64,000 nucleotides of DNA, taken from the NCBI GenBank assembly GCA_017302105.1, contig JAFLCS010000001.1:310001-374000 (forward strand). Direction: 5' to 3'. Each line of letters begins with the position of its first letter. The stretch's first letter is position 1. Both the position numbers and the translations under genes were made by a program. Shown here one piece after another: positions 9,497 through 19,540 of this stretch. A model generated the notes under the pieces. That model was not told where the DNA came from. It was given only the letters and a program-made list of their open reading frames with translations, and ran no database searches. Source of the DNA: Caulobacterales bacterium. GTDB taxonomy: Bacteria; Pseudomonadota; Alphaproteobacteria; Caulobacterales; Caulobacteraceae.

Positions 9497-10147
9497 TCAA
9501 TTCACCCGGGCGAATGCCCGCACGGGAAATGTTCCGAAGCCCTTCACCTTGGGCGGAGCGGCGAAGAAGCGAAAGTCCGCATCCGGCAGCTGATCCAGGG
9601 CACACATATGCTCGACGATGAGAATCCCGTCGCCGAGCAGGCGCGAATGGACCGGCCGGGTGTGGGCGCGCGTGTCGTCGATGTTGTGGGAATCGATCCC
9701 GACCAGCCTGGCTCCGCCCTCGGACAGACGATCCGCCGCGGCGGCGGTCAGGAAGGGGTGGCCCTCATAATAGGCGGGGGCGCGCCAATGCCGGCTCCAG
9801 CCAGTGTGGACCAGCACAGCCTTGCCCGCGACATCAAGCCCGTCGAAGACCTCCGCCTCTACGGCACCGTCGGTCGGCGCACGCACAACGACGCCGGGCA
9901 GGTCGACCAGTCGCTCCAGCCCGACATCGGCCAGGTCTTCGCCGTCGGCATAGCGGTGAAATGGCGTATCCAGATAAGTGCCGGTGTTGCCGACCATGGT
10001 GATCTGACCGATCTGGAACTCGGTACCGGGCGGATAATTCTCACGCGAGGCCTCGCGGCTCAGCCAGTCGCAGACGTGCGGTGCGGGCAGGCCCTTATAG
10101 GTGACCAGGCCGTCCTCGATGACGTGGCTGAGGTCGATCAGCTTCAC
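9497..10147 (-). CDS. Cyclase/kynurenine formamidase-family metal-dependent hydrolase
   Basis: A 216-residue member of the cyclase family (Pfam Cyclase), which hydrolyses N-formylkynurenine and related amides or lactones. Visible features are IDLSHVIEDGL at the start, the metal motif region NTGTYLDTPFHRY (about 60), EGHPFL, and GIDSHNIDD. The usual HxGTHxDxPxH is altered: the first His is Asn and the His after GT is Tyr, while Asp and the last His remain. Its substrate is unknown. The GTG start overlaps the trmB stop by 4 bases (GTGA). Confidence 0.8.
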   Translation of the reverse strand: MKLIDLSHVIEDGLVTYKGLPAPHVCDWLSREASRENYPPGTEFQIGQITMVGNTGTYLDTPFHRYADGEDLADVGLERLVDLPGVVVRAPTDGAVEAEVFDGLDVAGKAVLVHTGWSRHWRAPAYYEGHPFLTAAAADRLSEGGARLVGIDSHNIDDTRAHTRPVHSRLLGDGILIVEHMCALDQLPDADFRFFAAPPKVKGFGTFPVRAFARVN

Positions 10148-10839
10148 CTGCGCACGAACTCCAGAAAGATCGGAGCCGTGTCGCCCAGGCGCTTTTCCTC
10201 ATAGCGGGTGACGACGTGGTCGGCCGGGGCAGTGCGCCAGTCGTCGGCCCGCCCGGCGGCCCATACCAGGCCCGGCGTCCGGTTCAGGATCTCCAGCGCC
10301 CAGTCGGCATAGGCTTTCCAGTCGGTCACGAAGCGCAGGCGTCCATCCGGCTTGAGCAAACGCACGATCTCGGCGGCGGTTTCGGGCTGGATGAAGCGGC
10401 GCTTGTTGTGGCGCGCCTTGGGCCAGGGGTCGGGAAACAGGATCATCACCCGGTCCAGCGAGGTATCCGGCAGGGCCGCCATGACGGCGCGGGCGTCATC
10501 GGCGTGCAGGCGCACATTCTTCAGGCCGCGCTCGTCGATATGACGCAGGGCCGAGCCGACGCCGTTCAGGAAGGGCTCGCAGCCGATCATCAAGGCGTCC
10601 GGGTGACGCGCCGCCTGTTCGGCCAGGTGCTCGCCGCCGCCGAACCCGATTTCCAGCCAGACCTCCGCGCAACCGGGCATCAGGGCTTGCGGGTTGATCG
10701 GCCCCTTTGCCGGGTTGGGGACGGCGATGTTCGGCAGCAGGCTGTCAAACAGTGCCGCCTGACGCGGCTTCAAGGTCCGCGACTTGATGCGCCCGAAGGA
10801 CCGCAAAGGCCCCCAGGTTGGGGTGGAATCGGTGGTCAT
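10144..10839 (-). CDS. trmB: tRNA (guanine(46)-N7)-methyltransferase
   Basis: A SAM-dependent methylase that makes m7G46 in the tRNA variable loop. The 231-residue protein has the EIGFGGGEHLAEQA SAM-binding loop (about 63), GCEPFLNGVGSALRHI, and the signature FPDPWPKARHNKRR. It starts 29 bases after metK, which makes its methyl donor. A GGAGG Shine-Dalgarno lies inside the loop of a hairpin before the ATG. Confidence 0.96.
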   Translation of the reverse strand: MTTDSTPTWGPLRSFGRIKSRTLKPRQAALFDSLLPNIAVPNPAKGPINPQALMPGCAEVWLEIGFGGGEHLAEQAARHPDALMIGCEPFLNGVGSALRHIDERGLKNVRLHADDARAVMAALPDTSLDRVMILFPDPWPKARHNKRRFIQPETAAEIVRLLKPDGRLRFVTDWKAYADWALEILNRTPGLVWAAGRADDWRTAPADHVVTRYEEKRLGDTAPIFLEFVRR

Positions 10840-10860
10840 GGGGCGCCTCCTAGACGCCCC
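10840..10860 (-). other. Stem-loop between metK and trmB with the trmB Shine-Dalgarno in its loop
   Basis: GGGGCG (10840-10845) pairs with CGCCCC (10855-10860). The 9-base loop carries AGGAGG read on the minus strand, ending right before the trmB ATG at 10839. No T-tract is present. It may be a 3'-end hairpin for metK and could expose or present the trmB ribosome site. Confidence 0.45.
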
Positions 10861-10867
10861 CGCCGTT

Positions 10868-12058
10868 TCAGGCCAGAGCCTTCAGCTGCTCGACCAGGTC
10901 GGTGCGTTCCCACGAGAAACCGCCGTCGGCCTCGGCCTCACGGCCAAAGTGACCATAGGCGGTGGTGCGCGCATAGATCGGCTTGTTCAGGGCCAGGTGC
11001 TGGCGGATGGCGCGCGGTGTGGCCCCGCCGATCATCGCCGGCAATTCCCGCTCAAGCACAGCTTCGTCGATCGAGCCGGTGCCGTGCAGGTCGACGTGGA
11101 CCGACTGGGGCTTGGCCACGCCGATGGCGTAGCTGAGCTGGATGGTGCAGCGGTCGGCCAGTCCGGCCGCGACGACGTTCTTGGCCAGATAGCGGGCGGC
11201 ATAGGCGGCCGAACGGTCAACCTTGGTCGGATCCTTGCCCGAGAAGGCCCCGCCGCCGTGCGGGGCGGCCCCGCCATAGGTGTCGACGATGATCTTGCGA
11301 CCCGTCAGGCCGGCGTCGCCGTCCGGCCCGCCGATCTCGAAGATGCCGGTCGGATTGATGTGCCACACGGTCTCGTTGGTGATGAAGCCCTCGGGCAGGA
11401 CGTCGGCTACCACCGGCTTGACGATAGCGGCGATGTCGCCTTGCGTCAGGCCGGCCGCGTGCTGGGTCGAGACCACGATGGACGAGGCGCGCACCGGCTT
11501 GCCGTCTTCATACAGCAGCGTGACCTGGCTCTTGGCGTCGGGCTCCAGGCGCTTGTCGCCGCCGTGACGCAGCTCGGCCAGGCGACGCAGGATGTTGTGG
11601 CTGTACTGAAGGGTCGCCGGCATCAGCTCGGGCGTCTCGTTGGACGCATAGCCGAACATGATGCCCTGGTCGCCCGCGCCCTCGTCCTTGGTATCGGTAG
11701 AATCGACGCCCACGGCGATGTCGGCCGACTGGCCGTGCAGGTGGTTGGCAAACTCGAACGTGTTCCAGTGGAAGCCGGACTGCTCGTAGCCGATGTCCTT
11801 GACCGCAGCGCGAACCGCTGACTCGATCTCGTCCTTGATCCCCGGGGCCCAAGTGTTGTTTTCCCAGATCCCCTTGCCGCGGATTTCGCCGGCCAGGACC
11901 ACGCGATTGGTCGTGGTCAGGGTCTCACAGGCGACGCGCGCCTCCGGGTCCTTGGCCAGGAACAGATCGACGACGGTATCGGAAATCCGATCCGCGACCT
12001 TGTCGGGGTGGCCTTCGGAGACGCTCTCCGAGGTGAAGTAAAACGACGTCCGGCTCAC
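10868..12058 (-). CDS. metK: S-adenosylmethionine synthase
   Basis: Makes SAM from methionine and ATP. The 396-residue protein has the family hallmarks: [18 protein letters not shown] at the N-terminus, [12 protein letters not shown] around residue 120, and the phosphate-binding loop [22 protein letters not shown] near residue 260. The start is GTG at 12058 with AGGAGAG 7 bases upstream. A perfect 20-base palindrome lies about 35-54 bases upstream and looks like the operator of a SAM- or SAH-responsive repressor. Confidence 0.98.
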   Translation of the reverse strand: MSRTSFYFTSESVSEGHPDKVADRISDTVVDLFLAKDPEARVACETLTTTNRVVLAGEIRGKGIWENNTWAPGIKDEIESAVRAAVKDIGYEQSGFHWNTFEFANHLHGQSADIAVGVDSTDTKDEGAGDQGIMFGYASNETPELMPATLQYSHNILRRLAELRHGGDKRLEPDAKSQVTLLYEDGKPVRASSIVVSTQHAAGLTQGDIAAIVKPVVADVLPEGFITNETVWHINPTGIFEIGGPDGDAGLTGRKIIVDTYGGAAPHGGGAFSGKDPTKVDRSAAYAARYLAKNVVAAGLADRCTIQLSYAIGVAKPQSVHVDLHGTGSIDEAVLERELPAMIGGATPRAIRQHLALNKPIYARTTAYGHFGREAEADGGFSWERTDLVEQLKALA

Positions 12059-12092
12059 GCGCGCGCTCTCCTATGATCAGGGCGCGCGGAAC

Positions 12093-12112
12093 ATATAAAG
12101 ACATCTTTATAT
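12093..12112. promoter_or_regulatory. Palindromic operator candidate before metK
   Basis: ATATAAAGA, then CA, then TCTTTATAT: a perfect 9-2-9 inverted repeat and an AT-rich island in a GC-rich region. It sits between the Xre-regulator stop and the metK start. Palindromes of the TATAAAGA...TCTTTATA type fit my memory of sites for ArsR-family methionine/SAH regulators in Alphaproteobacteria. The regulator is not in this window. Confidence 0.7.
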
Positions 12113-12131
12113 ATGCAAGCTACGAGCGCAT

Positions 12132-12548
12132 TCAGTCGTCATCGTCGTCTGCGAGCGTGCGGACCAACTCCAGGATCCGCCGGCGTTGCTTGGACGCAAG
12201 GCGGGGGAAGAGCGACGCCAGTTCCACGCCCTCGGTCGTCATCAGAAACTCGTGCGTGTAGCGTTCCGACTCGCTCTCGGCGAAACCCGATGCGGGATCA
12301 CGATTGGCCAGACCGTCGAAAAAATAGCTGACATCGACGTCGAGGAACTTCGAGGTTTCGAACAGCTTGGACGCCGATACGCGGTTTACGCCGCGCTCGT
12401 ACTTCTGGACCTGCTGGAACGTCAGCCCGAGGGCCTCGGCCAGCTTCTCCTGGCTGACGCCCATCAGCTTTCGCCGCATTCGCACCCGAGACCCGACGTG
12501 AATGTCGATTGGATTGGGCTTGCGTTCATTAGCCGCGTCTGAAGCCAT
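12132..12548 (-). CDS. Xre-family HTH transcriptional regulator
   Basis: A 138-residue protein with a helix-turn-helix at about residues 18-75 (VGSRVRMRRKLMGVSQEKLAEALGL followed by FQQVQKYERGVNRVSASKL). A longer C-terminal tail ends in DDDDD. It resembles the PraR/PhrR-type repressors of Alphaproteobacteria that sit next to metK. It is transcribed ahead of metK with only 73 bases between them, and lnt lies just upstream. Targets cannot be read from this sequence. An effect on metK through the palindrome is possible but unproven, because that site looks more like an ArsR-type operator. Confidence 0.88.
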   Translation of the reverse strand: MASDAANERKPNPIDIHVGSRVRMRRKLMGVSQEKLAEALGLTFQQVQKYERGVNRVSASKLFETSKFLDVDVSYFFDGLANRDPASGFAESESERYTHEFLMTTEGVELASLFPRLASKQRRRILELVRTLADDDDD

Positions 12549-12615
12549 GTTCTGTGTGTCCGTCCCTCGATATGGCTGTCCGCGACATCCAGCGTTGCGG
12601 TTAGCCCCCCTAAGA

Positions 12616-14229
12616 TCAGGAAATGCGCGTTTCCGTACGAAATCTCAAGCCAGAAATGAGCAAAAACACTACTACAATCAAAAAGGCAGAGTCGCCAATT
12701 TTGGAATAGAGCGTGGGGGCCGTCGGTTGCGGCAGACGAACATCCAGAACCCCACTCTCTCCGGGCTCAAGGTGGGATCCGACCCGACCCCATGGATCGA
12801 CCAGAGCCGAGATGCCGGTGGGCGTAGCCCGAACCATAGGTAGTCCCGTTTCAATGGCCCGATAGGCGGCCAGATTCAGGTGTTGGCGCGGGCCGGACGT
12901 CCGTCCGAACCAGGCGTCGTTCGAAATGTTCACGATCCAGCCCGGTCGTCCGCCCACGGTCGAGGTGAAGCCGGGGTAGAGGCTCTCATAGCAGATCAGC
13001 GGCTGGGCTCGGGGCGCGCCCGGAATCTCGATCGGACGGGGGCGCGGCCCCGCCGAGAAGTCGGCCGGTACATGAACCAGCGATCGAATGCCCGTCACCG
13101 ACATGAGACCGCCCAGGGGAAGGAACTCTCCGAAGGGCACAAGGCGGTATTTGTCGTAGATCGCCGAAATCCGCAGCTCGCCGTTGTCGTGCAGGACAAA
13201 CAGGCTGTTGAAATAGCGCGGCTCACCATCACGCCCTGCTTCAGCACGACTGAACCCGGCGACAAGGGTCTGGCCGGGCTCCAGCGCCCGGTCTATCGAT
13301 GGCCCCACCCAGGATGAAAAGGCATCGTTGGCCGTGATGGGCAGCGCCCCCTCGGGCCAGATCACCACATCGGGTCGCGGCCCGCTCGGGTTGGCCGATA
13401 GATTGGTGTAGCGCCGGACCACGGCCTCGAACTGGTCCGGCTCCCACTTGGACTGCTGGTCGACGTCCGGCTGAACGATCCGAACCGTCGTCGGCGTCAG
13501 GCGGACCTGAGCCACCGACAGCCGCGCGGTCCCGCCGATGAAGAGGGTGCCGATCAGGACCGCGCCGGCGACGATATAGCCCGCCTTGACCTTCCAGCGT
13601 CCGGGTCCGGCGAGCAGGGCAGGCATAGAAATGCCCAGGACAGTGAGAACGCCCAGTCCATAGACCCCCACATAGGCCGCAATCTGCGACGGCGCCGAAC
13701 CCGCCGGCCAGGTCGCCCCCACCGGATTCCAGGGCAGGCCCGTCAGGACATGGCCTCGAAGCCACTCGAACAGGCAGAACAGGGCCGTAAACACGAAGAC
13801 CCGCTCGACGCCTCGGCCCGCCGCCAGCTTTTTATAGGCCGCGATCGCACCGCCCCAGAACAGGGCCAGCCCGGCCGGCAACAATGAGCCCGCGAGGGGG
13901 GCCATCCACGCCTGGTCCGGGTTTACCAGAAAGGCTTCGGCCACCCACCAGCAGCTGACGATGAAATAGCCGAAGCCCGCGATCCAGCCGATCCAGAAGC
14001 CGTTCCGCAAGGTCGCTGCCCGATCCGACAGCACCATCAGCAGGGGGTAGCCGGCCAGCCCGGCCCAGATCGACCAGGGCGGGTGGGCCACCGCGGCGGC
14101 GATGCCGGCGGCGAGTGCCAGAATCCCGCCCAGGATACACCGCATCCGGCCCGTCAGGCGCAGACGCTTCTCGGCCGGAGTGGCCTCTCCATCGGGCACT
14201 TGCAGGGTGGGATCGTCAGTCTGGTTCAT
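12616..14229 (-). CDS. lnt: Apolipoprotein N-acyltransferase
   Basis: An inner-membrane enzyme that adds the third acyl chain to the N-terminal Cys of lipoproteins. The N-terminal half has about six or seven membrane helices, and a nitrilase domain follows. The nitrilase triad is visible as Glu in WPEGALP, Lys in YDKYRLVPFGE and Cys in ICYESLYP. One C-terminal helix ends the protein. At 537 residues it is of normal length. Starts at 14229 (14-base overlap with ybeY) and 14241 are both ATG, and neither has a strong Shine-Dalgarno. Confidence 0.95.
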   Translation of the reverse strand: MNQTDDPTLQVPDGEATPAEKRLRLTGRMRCILGGILALAAGIAAAVAHPPWSIWAGLAGYPLLMVLSDRAATLRNGFWIGWIAGFGYFIVSCWWVAEAFLVNPDQAWMAPLAGSLLPAGLALFWGGAIAAYKKLAAGRGVERVFVFTALFCLFEWLRGHVLTGLPWNPVGATWPAGSAPSQIAAYVGVYGLGVLTVLGISMPALLAGPGRWKVKAGYIVAGAVLIGTLFIGGTARLSVAQVRLTPTTVRIVQPDVDQQSKWEPDQFEAVVRRYTNLSANPSGPRPDVVIWPEGALPITANDAFSSWVGPSIDRALEPGQTLVAGFSRAEAGRDGEPRYFNSLFVLHDNGELRISAIYDKYRLVPFGEFLPLGGLMSVTGIRSLVHVPADFSAGPRPRPIEIPGAPRAQPLICYESLYPGFTSTVGGRPGWIVNISNDAWFGRTSGPRQHLNLAAYRAIETGLPMVRATPTGISALVDPWGRVGSHLEPGESGVLDVRLPQPTAPTLYSKIGDSAFLIVVVFLLISGLRFRTETRIS

Positions 14230-14662
14230 CGCGGGACGCATAGGGGTCCGAAACCCCCAACCGTGCAAGGATCATGCGCTCCCGGTCCTCCATCTCCCTG
14301 GCCTCGATGTCGTCCAGGTGATCAAAGCCCTGGAGGTGCAGGACACCGTGCACCACCAGATGCTGCAGGTGATCTGACAGCGACTTCCCCTGTGCCACGG
14401 CCTCCCGTTCGCAGACGCCGAAGGCGAGAATGACGTCACCCAGGAACGGCTGGGCTGTTTCGGGAGCGGGAAACGACAGGACGTTGGTCGGGCCGGTCTT
14501 GCCCCGGAACCGCTGATTCAGATCGGCCACCGCGTCGTCGTCGGTCAGGGAGACGGTGACGGCACCGGCTTTTTCCAAGGCGATGGTGGCGGCCTGATGG
14601 ACACGATCCTCGAGGTCGTCCACGACGGTCCAGGCCTCGTCGTCGATCTCGACCTCGATCAT
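14216..14662 (-). CDS. ybeY: Endoribonuclease / rRNA maturation factor YbeY
   Basis: A metal-dependent RNase involved in 16S rRNA 3'-end maturation and ribosome quality control. The 148-residue protein has the zinc motif HGVLHLQGFDH (three His, about residues 111-121) and NVLSFP earlier in the fold. It overlaps the phoH stop by 4 bases (ATGA). The phoH-ybeY-lnt order is the usual one. Confidence 0.96.
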   Translation of the reverse strand: MIEVEIDDEAWTVVDDLEDRVHQAATIALEKAGAVTVSLTDDDAVADLNQRFRGKTGPTNVLSFPAPETAQPFLGDVILAFGVCEREAVAQGKSLSDHLQHLVVHGVLHLQGFDHLDDIEAREMEDRERMILARLGVSDPYASRDEPD

Positions 14663-15630
14663 GGCTCTTCCAGATCGGGCTTGGGTTTGCGGGCCTCGGC
14701 ATCGGCGTCATAGGCGCGCACGATGCGGGCGACCAATTCGTGGCGGACGACGTCTTCGGCGGTGAAGGTGGTGACGCCGACGCCCTTGACCCCGTCGAGC
14801 AGGCGAATGGCGTGTGACAGCCCGCTGTCACGTGGATTGAGCAAGTCCACCTGGGTCGGGTCGCCGGTCACGACCATGCGCGAGCCCTCGCCCAGCCGGG
14901 TCAGGACCATCTTCATCTGCAGGCGCGAAGTATTCTGGGCCTCATCGACGATGACGAAGGCGTGGGACAGGGTGCGGCCACGCATGAAGGCCAGGGGCGC
15001 GACCTCGATCTCACCCTTGTCGCGGCGTCGGCGCACGGCGTCGGCTCCGATGATCTGATCCAGCGCTTCCCAGATCGGCGCGAGATAGGGATCGACCTTC
15101 TCGTTCAGATCGCCGGGCAGAAAGCCCAGCCGCTCGCCTGCCTCGACCGCCGGGCGGGTGATGACCAGCCTGTCGACCTGGCCCTTGAGCAACAGGGTCG
15201 CGCCGTAGGCCGCGGCCAGGAAGGTCTTGCCGGTACCCGCCGGACCGACGCCGAAGGTCAGGTCACAGCGTTCCAGCATATCCAGATAGGCCGCCTGAGT
15301 GGCAGTCTTGGGCGCGATGGGACCGCGCCGACCGGAGATCAGGCCCTGATTGCCGCCCCCCGGCTTGCCGCCCGGGTTCAGCGACAGGGTCGCGCGCACA
15401 TCCGTCTCGGTCAGCTCGACCCCGGCCTCGGCCCGTTGGGCCAGGGCCAGGATCGCCCGCTTGACGTCGGCCCGTTCGCGTGTGGATCCGGTAATTGCCA
15501 CGCCGCCACCCGGGCTTTCGATCAGGACATTGAAGGCGTCTTCCAGCAAGGCGACATGGCGACTGTTCGGGCCGATCACCGCTCGCAGGGCCAGATCGGA
15601 CAAGGCGACGAACTCTTCGCCGCGCGCCAT
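14659..15630 (-). CDS. PhoH-like ATPase
   Basis: A 323-residue PhoH-family protein with an N-terminal KH-like region and a helicase-type ATPase core. Walker A is GPAGTGKT, Walker B is FVIVDEAQN, and [10 protein letters not shown] is a typical sensor motif. It probably acts with YbeY in RNA metabolism, since the two are translationally coupled. Its ATG shares one base with the miaB stop. Confidence 0.95.
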   Translation of the reverse strand: MARGEEFVALSDLALRAVIGPNSRHVALLEDAFNVLIESPGGGVAITGSTRERADVKRAILALAQRAEAGVELTETDVRATLSLNPGGKPGGGNQGLISGRRGPIAPKTATQAAYLDMLERCDLTFGVGPAGTGKTFLAAAYGATLLLKGQVDRLVITRPAVEAGERLGFLPGDLNEKVDPYLAPIWEALDQIIGADAVRRRRDKGEIEVAPLAFMRGRTLSHAFVIVDEAQNTSRLQMKMVLTRLGEGSRMVVTGDPTQVDLLNPRDSGLSHAIRLLDGVKGVGVTTFTAEDVVRHELVARIVRAYDADAEARKPKPDLEEP

Positions 15631-17000
15631 CAGGCCGACTCCAGAATCAGGTCACCGGCCAGGGAGTTCTGCTGTCCGGCGGTAATCCGCACCGGCACGA
15701 TCCGGCCGATGAGGCTGCGGGCATCCTCGACGTGGACTGATTGCAGATAGGGGGACCGGCCGATGGCCTGATCCCGATGGCGGCCCGGCTTCTCGAACAA
15801 CACGTTCAGAACCTTGCCGGCCTGGCTTTCGTTAAAGGCCGTCTGCTGCTCGAACAGCAGCGCCTGAAGTCGATGCAAACGGTCCTCGGCAACCTCATCA
15901 GGCACCTGGCCGGGCATGGCGGCCGCCGGCGTGCCCGGGCGGCGCGAATAGCGGAACGAAAAGGCCGAGGCGTAGCCAACCGCGCGCACCAGATTGAGGG
16001 TGTCCTCGAAATCGCGTTCGGTCTCACCGGGGAAGCCGACGATGAAATCCCCAGAAATGGCCATGTCTGGCCGCGCCGTGCGTATCCGCTCGATGACCTT
16101 CAGATAGCTCTCGGCCCCGTGCTTGCGGTTCATCAACCTCAGGATCCGGTCCGAGCCTGACTGCACCGGCAGATGCAGATACGGCATCAGGGCGTCCAGC
16201 TCGCCGTGGGCGGCGATCAGGTCGTCGCTCATGTCGTTGGGGTGGCTGGTCGTATATCGGATGCGGTTCAGTCCGGGGACGGCGGCGATAGCCCGCGCCA
16301 GCTTCGCCAGGGTCCAGGTCTGACCGTCGGGACCGGTGCCGTCATAGGCATTGACGTTCTGGCCCAGAAGGGTGATCTCGCGCACGCCCTTGTCAGCCAG
16401 GGCGCCCGCCTCATCCAGAACGGCCTGGACCGGGCGGCTCCACTCGGCACCGCGCGTATAGGGGACCACGCAGAAGGAACAGAATTTGTCGCAGCCCTCC
16501 TGCACGGTCAGGAAGGCGGTCGGTCCCTTGATCTCGCGCTCGGCCGGCAGGGCGTCGAACTTGGCCTCGGCCTCGAACTCGGCAGCCAGTCGCTCGCCGG
16601 TCTGGCGCGCGGCGCGGGCCAGGAGCTCAGGAATCTGGTGATAGGCCTGGGGACCGACCACCATGTCCACGGCAGGCTGACGGCGGATGATCTCCTGGCC
16701 CTCGGCCTGGGCCACACAGCCGGCCACCGCGATAGTCGAGCGTGGCAGGCCCTGATCGATCCGCTCGGCGCGGATGGCCTTCAGCCGGCCCAGTTCGGAA
16801 TAGACCTTTTCTGCGGCCTTCTCGCGAATGTGGCAGGTGTTGAGGATGACGAAGTCGGCGTCCTCGGGCTTGTCGGTAGCGGCATAGCCGAGCGGGCGCA
16901 GGACATCGGCCATGCGCTCGGAATCATAGACGTTCATCTGGCAGCCGTAGGTCTTGATGAACAGACGCTTGGACGGCTGGCCCGCAGGTTGATCGGACAT
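15630..17000 (-). CDS. miaB: tRNA-2-methylthio-N6-dimethylallyladenosine synthase MiaB
   Basis: A radical-SAM methylthiotransferase that modifies i6A37 of tRNAs. The 456-residue protein has the UPF0004 domain with its Cys residues ([29 protein letters not shown]), the radical-SAM cluster motif CDKFCSFC, and a C-terminal TRAM domain. The ATG at 17000 (MSDQPAG) is used. An in-frame extension to 17141 would only read antisense through the end of rph and has no conserved sequence. Confidence 0.96.
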   Translation of the reverse strand: MSDQPAGQPSKRLFIKTYGCQMNVYDSERMADVLRPLGYAATDKPEDADFVILNTCHIREKAAEKVYSELGRLKAIRAERIDQGLPRSTIAVAGCVAQAEGQEIIRRQPAVDMVVGPQAYHQIPELLARAARQTGERLAAEFEAEAKFDALPAEREIKGPTAFLTVQEGCDKFCSFCVVPYTRGAEWSRPVQAVLDEAGALADKGVREITLLGQNVNAYDGTGPDGQTWTLAKLARAIAAVPGLNRIRYTTSHPNDMSDDLIAAHGELDALMPYLHLPVQSGSDRILRLMNRKHGAESYLKVIERIRTARPDMAISGDFIVGFPGETERDFEDTLNLVRAVGYASAFSFRYSRRPGTPAAAMPGQVPDEVAEDRLHRLQALLFEQQTAFNESQAGKVLNVLFEKPGRHRDQAIGRSPYLQSVHVEDARSLIGRIVPVRITAGQQNSLAGDLILESA

Positions 17001-17046
17001 GGCGGGCGTTATGGGGACGGCTTGCGACGGAGGCAAGGCGCGGGGC

Positions 17047-17760
<714 letters not shown>

Positions 17761-17787
17761 GGTGATCCTTGGGGATTGAGAGGAGAC

Positions 17788-17815
17788 TTGAAGGGAAAGG
17801 CGGGCGGCTTATCCT
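17788..17815 (+). promoter_or_regulatory. Possible hrcA promoter
   Basis: TTGAAG (17788-17793), a 16-base spacer and TATCCT (17810-17815) lie in the rph-hrcA divergent interval, about 65 bases before the hrcA ATG. The -10 match is weak, and the leading C of CTTGAAG would also fit a heat-shock -35. No CIRCE repeat was seen. Confidence 0.3.
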
Positions 17816-17880
17816 ATCGGGGTGACCGACGCCACCGCCAGATCCCGCATCCGCAGGCACCCTGCCACGGGGATGCGAGC

Positions 17881-18960
17881 ATGACGCCGTTCCAGCCGCC
17901 GTCGCCGGCCGCCTCGGGCCTGGCCGGGCTGGATGCGCGGGCGCGTGATATCTTCCGGCGGATCGTCGAGTCCTATCTGGAGACCGGTGAGCCGGTCGGG
18001 TCTCGGACCCTGTCGCGCGGCGGCATCCAGCTGTCGCCGGCGTCGATCCGCAACACCATGCAGGACCTGACGCAGCTGGGCCTTCTGGCGGCACCGCATA
18101 CCTCGGCCGGGCGGCTGCCGACCCATGCGGGGCTCAGGCTGTTCGTGGACGGCCTGCTCGAGGTCGGCGATCTGACGACGGAGGAGCGCCGGGCGGTTGA
18201 TGCGCGGCTGGTCGGCAAGGGACGCGGCTTCGATGAGGCACTGGAGGCGGCGTCGGACCTTCTCAGCGGCCTGGCCGGCGGGGCCGGGGTTGTCGCGGCC
18301 CCCATTCGCGAGGCGGGGGTCAAGCACGTCGAATTTGTCGCGCTATCGTCGGACCAGACGCTGGTCGTGCTGGTATTTGATGACGGCGCGATCGAAAATC
18401 GCCTGATGCGGCTTCAGCCGGGTGTGACGCCAGCCAGTCTGCAATCGGCCTCCAACTTCCTGAACGCGCGCCTGAGGGGCCGCACCCTGGCCGAGGCGCA
18501 AGGGGAGATGGCGGCTGAACTGGCGGCGGCGCGGGCCGAGCTGGACGCTACCGCCGCGCGGCTGGTCGAGGACGGCCTGGCGGGCTGGTCGGGTGGAGAA
18601 ACGCGGGACCGGTCCCTGATCGTGCGGGGGCGGGCCAATCTCCTGCAGGATGCGTCGGCCCTGGCGGACCTGGAACGCGTACGCCAGCTTTTCGACGACC
18701 TGGAAGAGACCGAACAGCTCATCGGCCTGCTGGACGGGGTCAAGGCGGCCCAGGGCTTGAGGATCTTCATCGGCTCGGAAACGCGATTGTTCTCGCTTTC
18801 GGGTTCCGCTGTGGTGGCGGCGCCCTATATGACCGGACAACAGAAGGTGGTCGGGGCGATCGGCGTGATCGGACCGGCGCGATTGAACTATGCCCGTGTC
18901 ATCCCGCTGGTCGACTATACCGCGCGGGTGCTGGGAAGAATTATGGACGGACAGGACTGA
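17881..18960 (+). CDS. hrcA: Heat-inducible transcription repressor HrcA
   Basis: A 359-residue repressor of groESL and related genes through CIRCE elements. It has an N-terminal winged-helix region ([25 protein letters not shown]), PSSIR-like [12 protein letters not shown], then GAF-like and dimerisation regions, with [22 protein letters not shown] at the end. The ATG at 17881 follows a GGGGA. It is followed after one base by grpE, forming the typical two-gene heat-shock operon. No CIRCE element is visible nearby. Confidence 0.97.
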   Translation: MTPFQPPSPAASGLAGLDARARDIFRRIVESYLETGEPVGSRTLSRGGIQLSPASIRNTMQDLTQLGLLAAPHTSAGRLPTHAGLRLFVDGLLEVGDLTTEERRAVDARLVGKGRGFDEALEAASDLLSGLAGGAGVVAAPIREAGVKHVEFVALSSDQTLVVLVFDDGAIENRLMRLQPGVTPASLQSASNFLNARLRGRTLAEAQGEMAAELAAARAELDATAARLVEDGLAGWSGGETRDRSLIVRGRANLLQDASALADLERVRQLFDDLEETEQLIGLLDGVKAAQGLRIFIGSETRLFSLSGSAVVAAPYMTGQQKVVGAIGVIGPARLNYARVIPLVDYTARVLGRIMDGQD

Positions 18961-18961
18961 C

Positions 18962-19540
18962 GTGACCGAGACGCCTGACAACGAATTCGACGAGATCCCG
19001 CTGGACGCCCCGACCGGAGAGGATGACCTGGCTCCGCTGGACGCCGTCATCGCCGAACGCGACGACTGGAAGGACAAGGCCCTGCGGATGGCTGCGGAGG
19101 TCGAGAATATCAAGCGCCGAGCCGCGCGCGAGGCCAATGATGCCCGCGCCTATGCGATCCAGAGTTTCGCGCAGAGCCTGCTAGGGGTCGCCGACAATCT
19201 CCAGCGCGCCCTGCAGGCTGCCCCCCAGGGGTCGACCGACGCCGGTGTCACCGGTCTGGTCACCGGCCTCGAGATGACAGAAAAATCTCTGCTGCAAGCC
19301 TTTGAGGTCAATGGTCTGACCCGGGTGGCCCCGGCACCAGGCGACCGGTTTGATCCCAATGTTCACCAGGCTGTCTCGGAACAGCCCTCGGCAGACGTGC
19401 CGCCGGGTACCGTGATCCAGACCTTCCAGCCAGGCTATGTCCTGTTCGGTCGGACGGTGCGTCCGGCCATGGTGATCGTGGCCGCCAAGGGCGGGGCATC
19501 CAGCGCTGCGCCGGGATCGACCGTCGACACTCAGGCCTAG
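18962..19540 (+). CDS. grpE: Nucleotide exchange factor GrpE
   Basis: Releases ADP from DnaK. The 192-residue protein has an acidic N-terminus, the long coiled-coil segment (AERDDWKDKALRMAAEVENIKRRAARE), and the C-terminal beta domain with FDPNVHQAVS and FQPGYVLFGRTVRPAMVIVA. The start is GTG at 18962, one base after the hrcA stop, with GGACAGGAC overlapping the hrcA end. Its stop codon shares a CTAG with the convergent lptB stop. Confidence 0.96.
   Translation: MTETPDNEFDEIPLDAPTGEDDLAPLDAVIAERDDWKDKALRMAAEVENIKRRAAREANDARAYAIQSFAQSLLGVADNLQRALQAAPQGSTDAGVTGLVTGLEMTEKSLLQAFEVNGLTRVAPAPGDRFDPNVHQAVSEQPSADVPPGTVIQTFQPGYVLFGRTVRPAMVIVAAKGGASSAAPGSTVDTQA

Noticed and set aside
9497..10147. Cyclase gene as a pseudogene because of lost His ligands
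   Set aside because: The frame is intact with full length and other motifs. Changed ligands suggest divergence, not decay.
12059..12131. SAM riboswitch before metK
   Set aside because: The 73-base interval has no recognisable SAM-II or SAM/SAH pseudoknot; the palindrome explains the region better.
17761..17880. CIRCE element before hrcA
   Set aside because: No TTAGCACTC-N9-GAGTGCTAA or close match in the interval.
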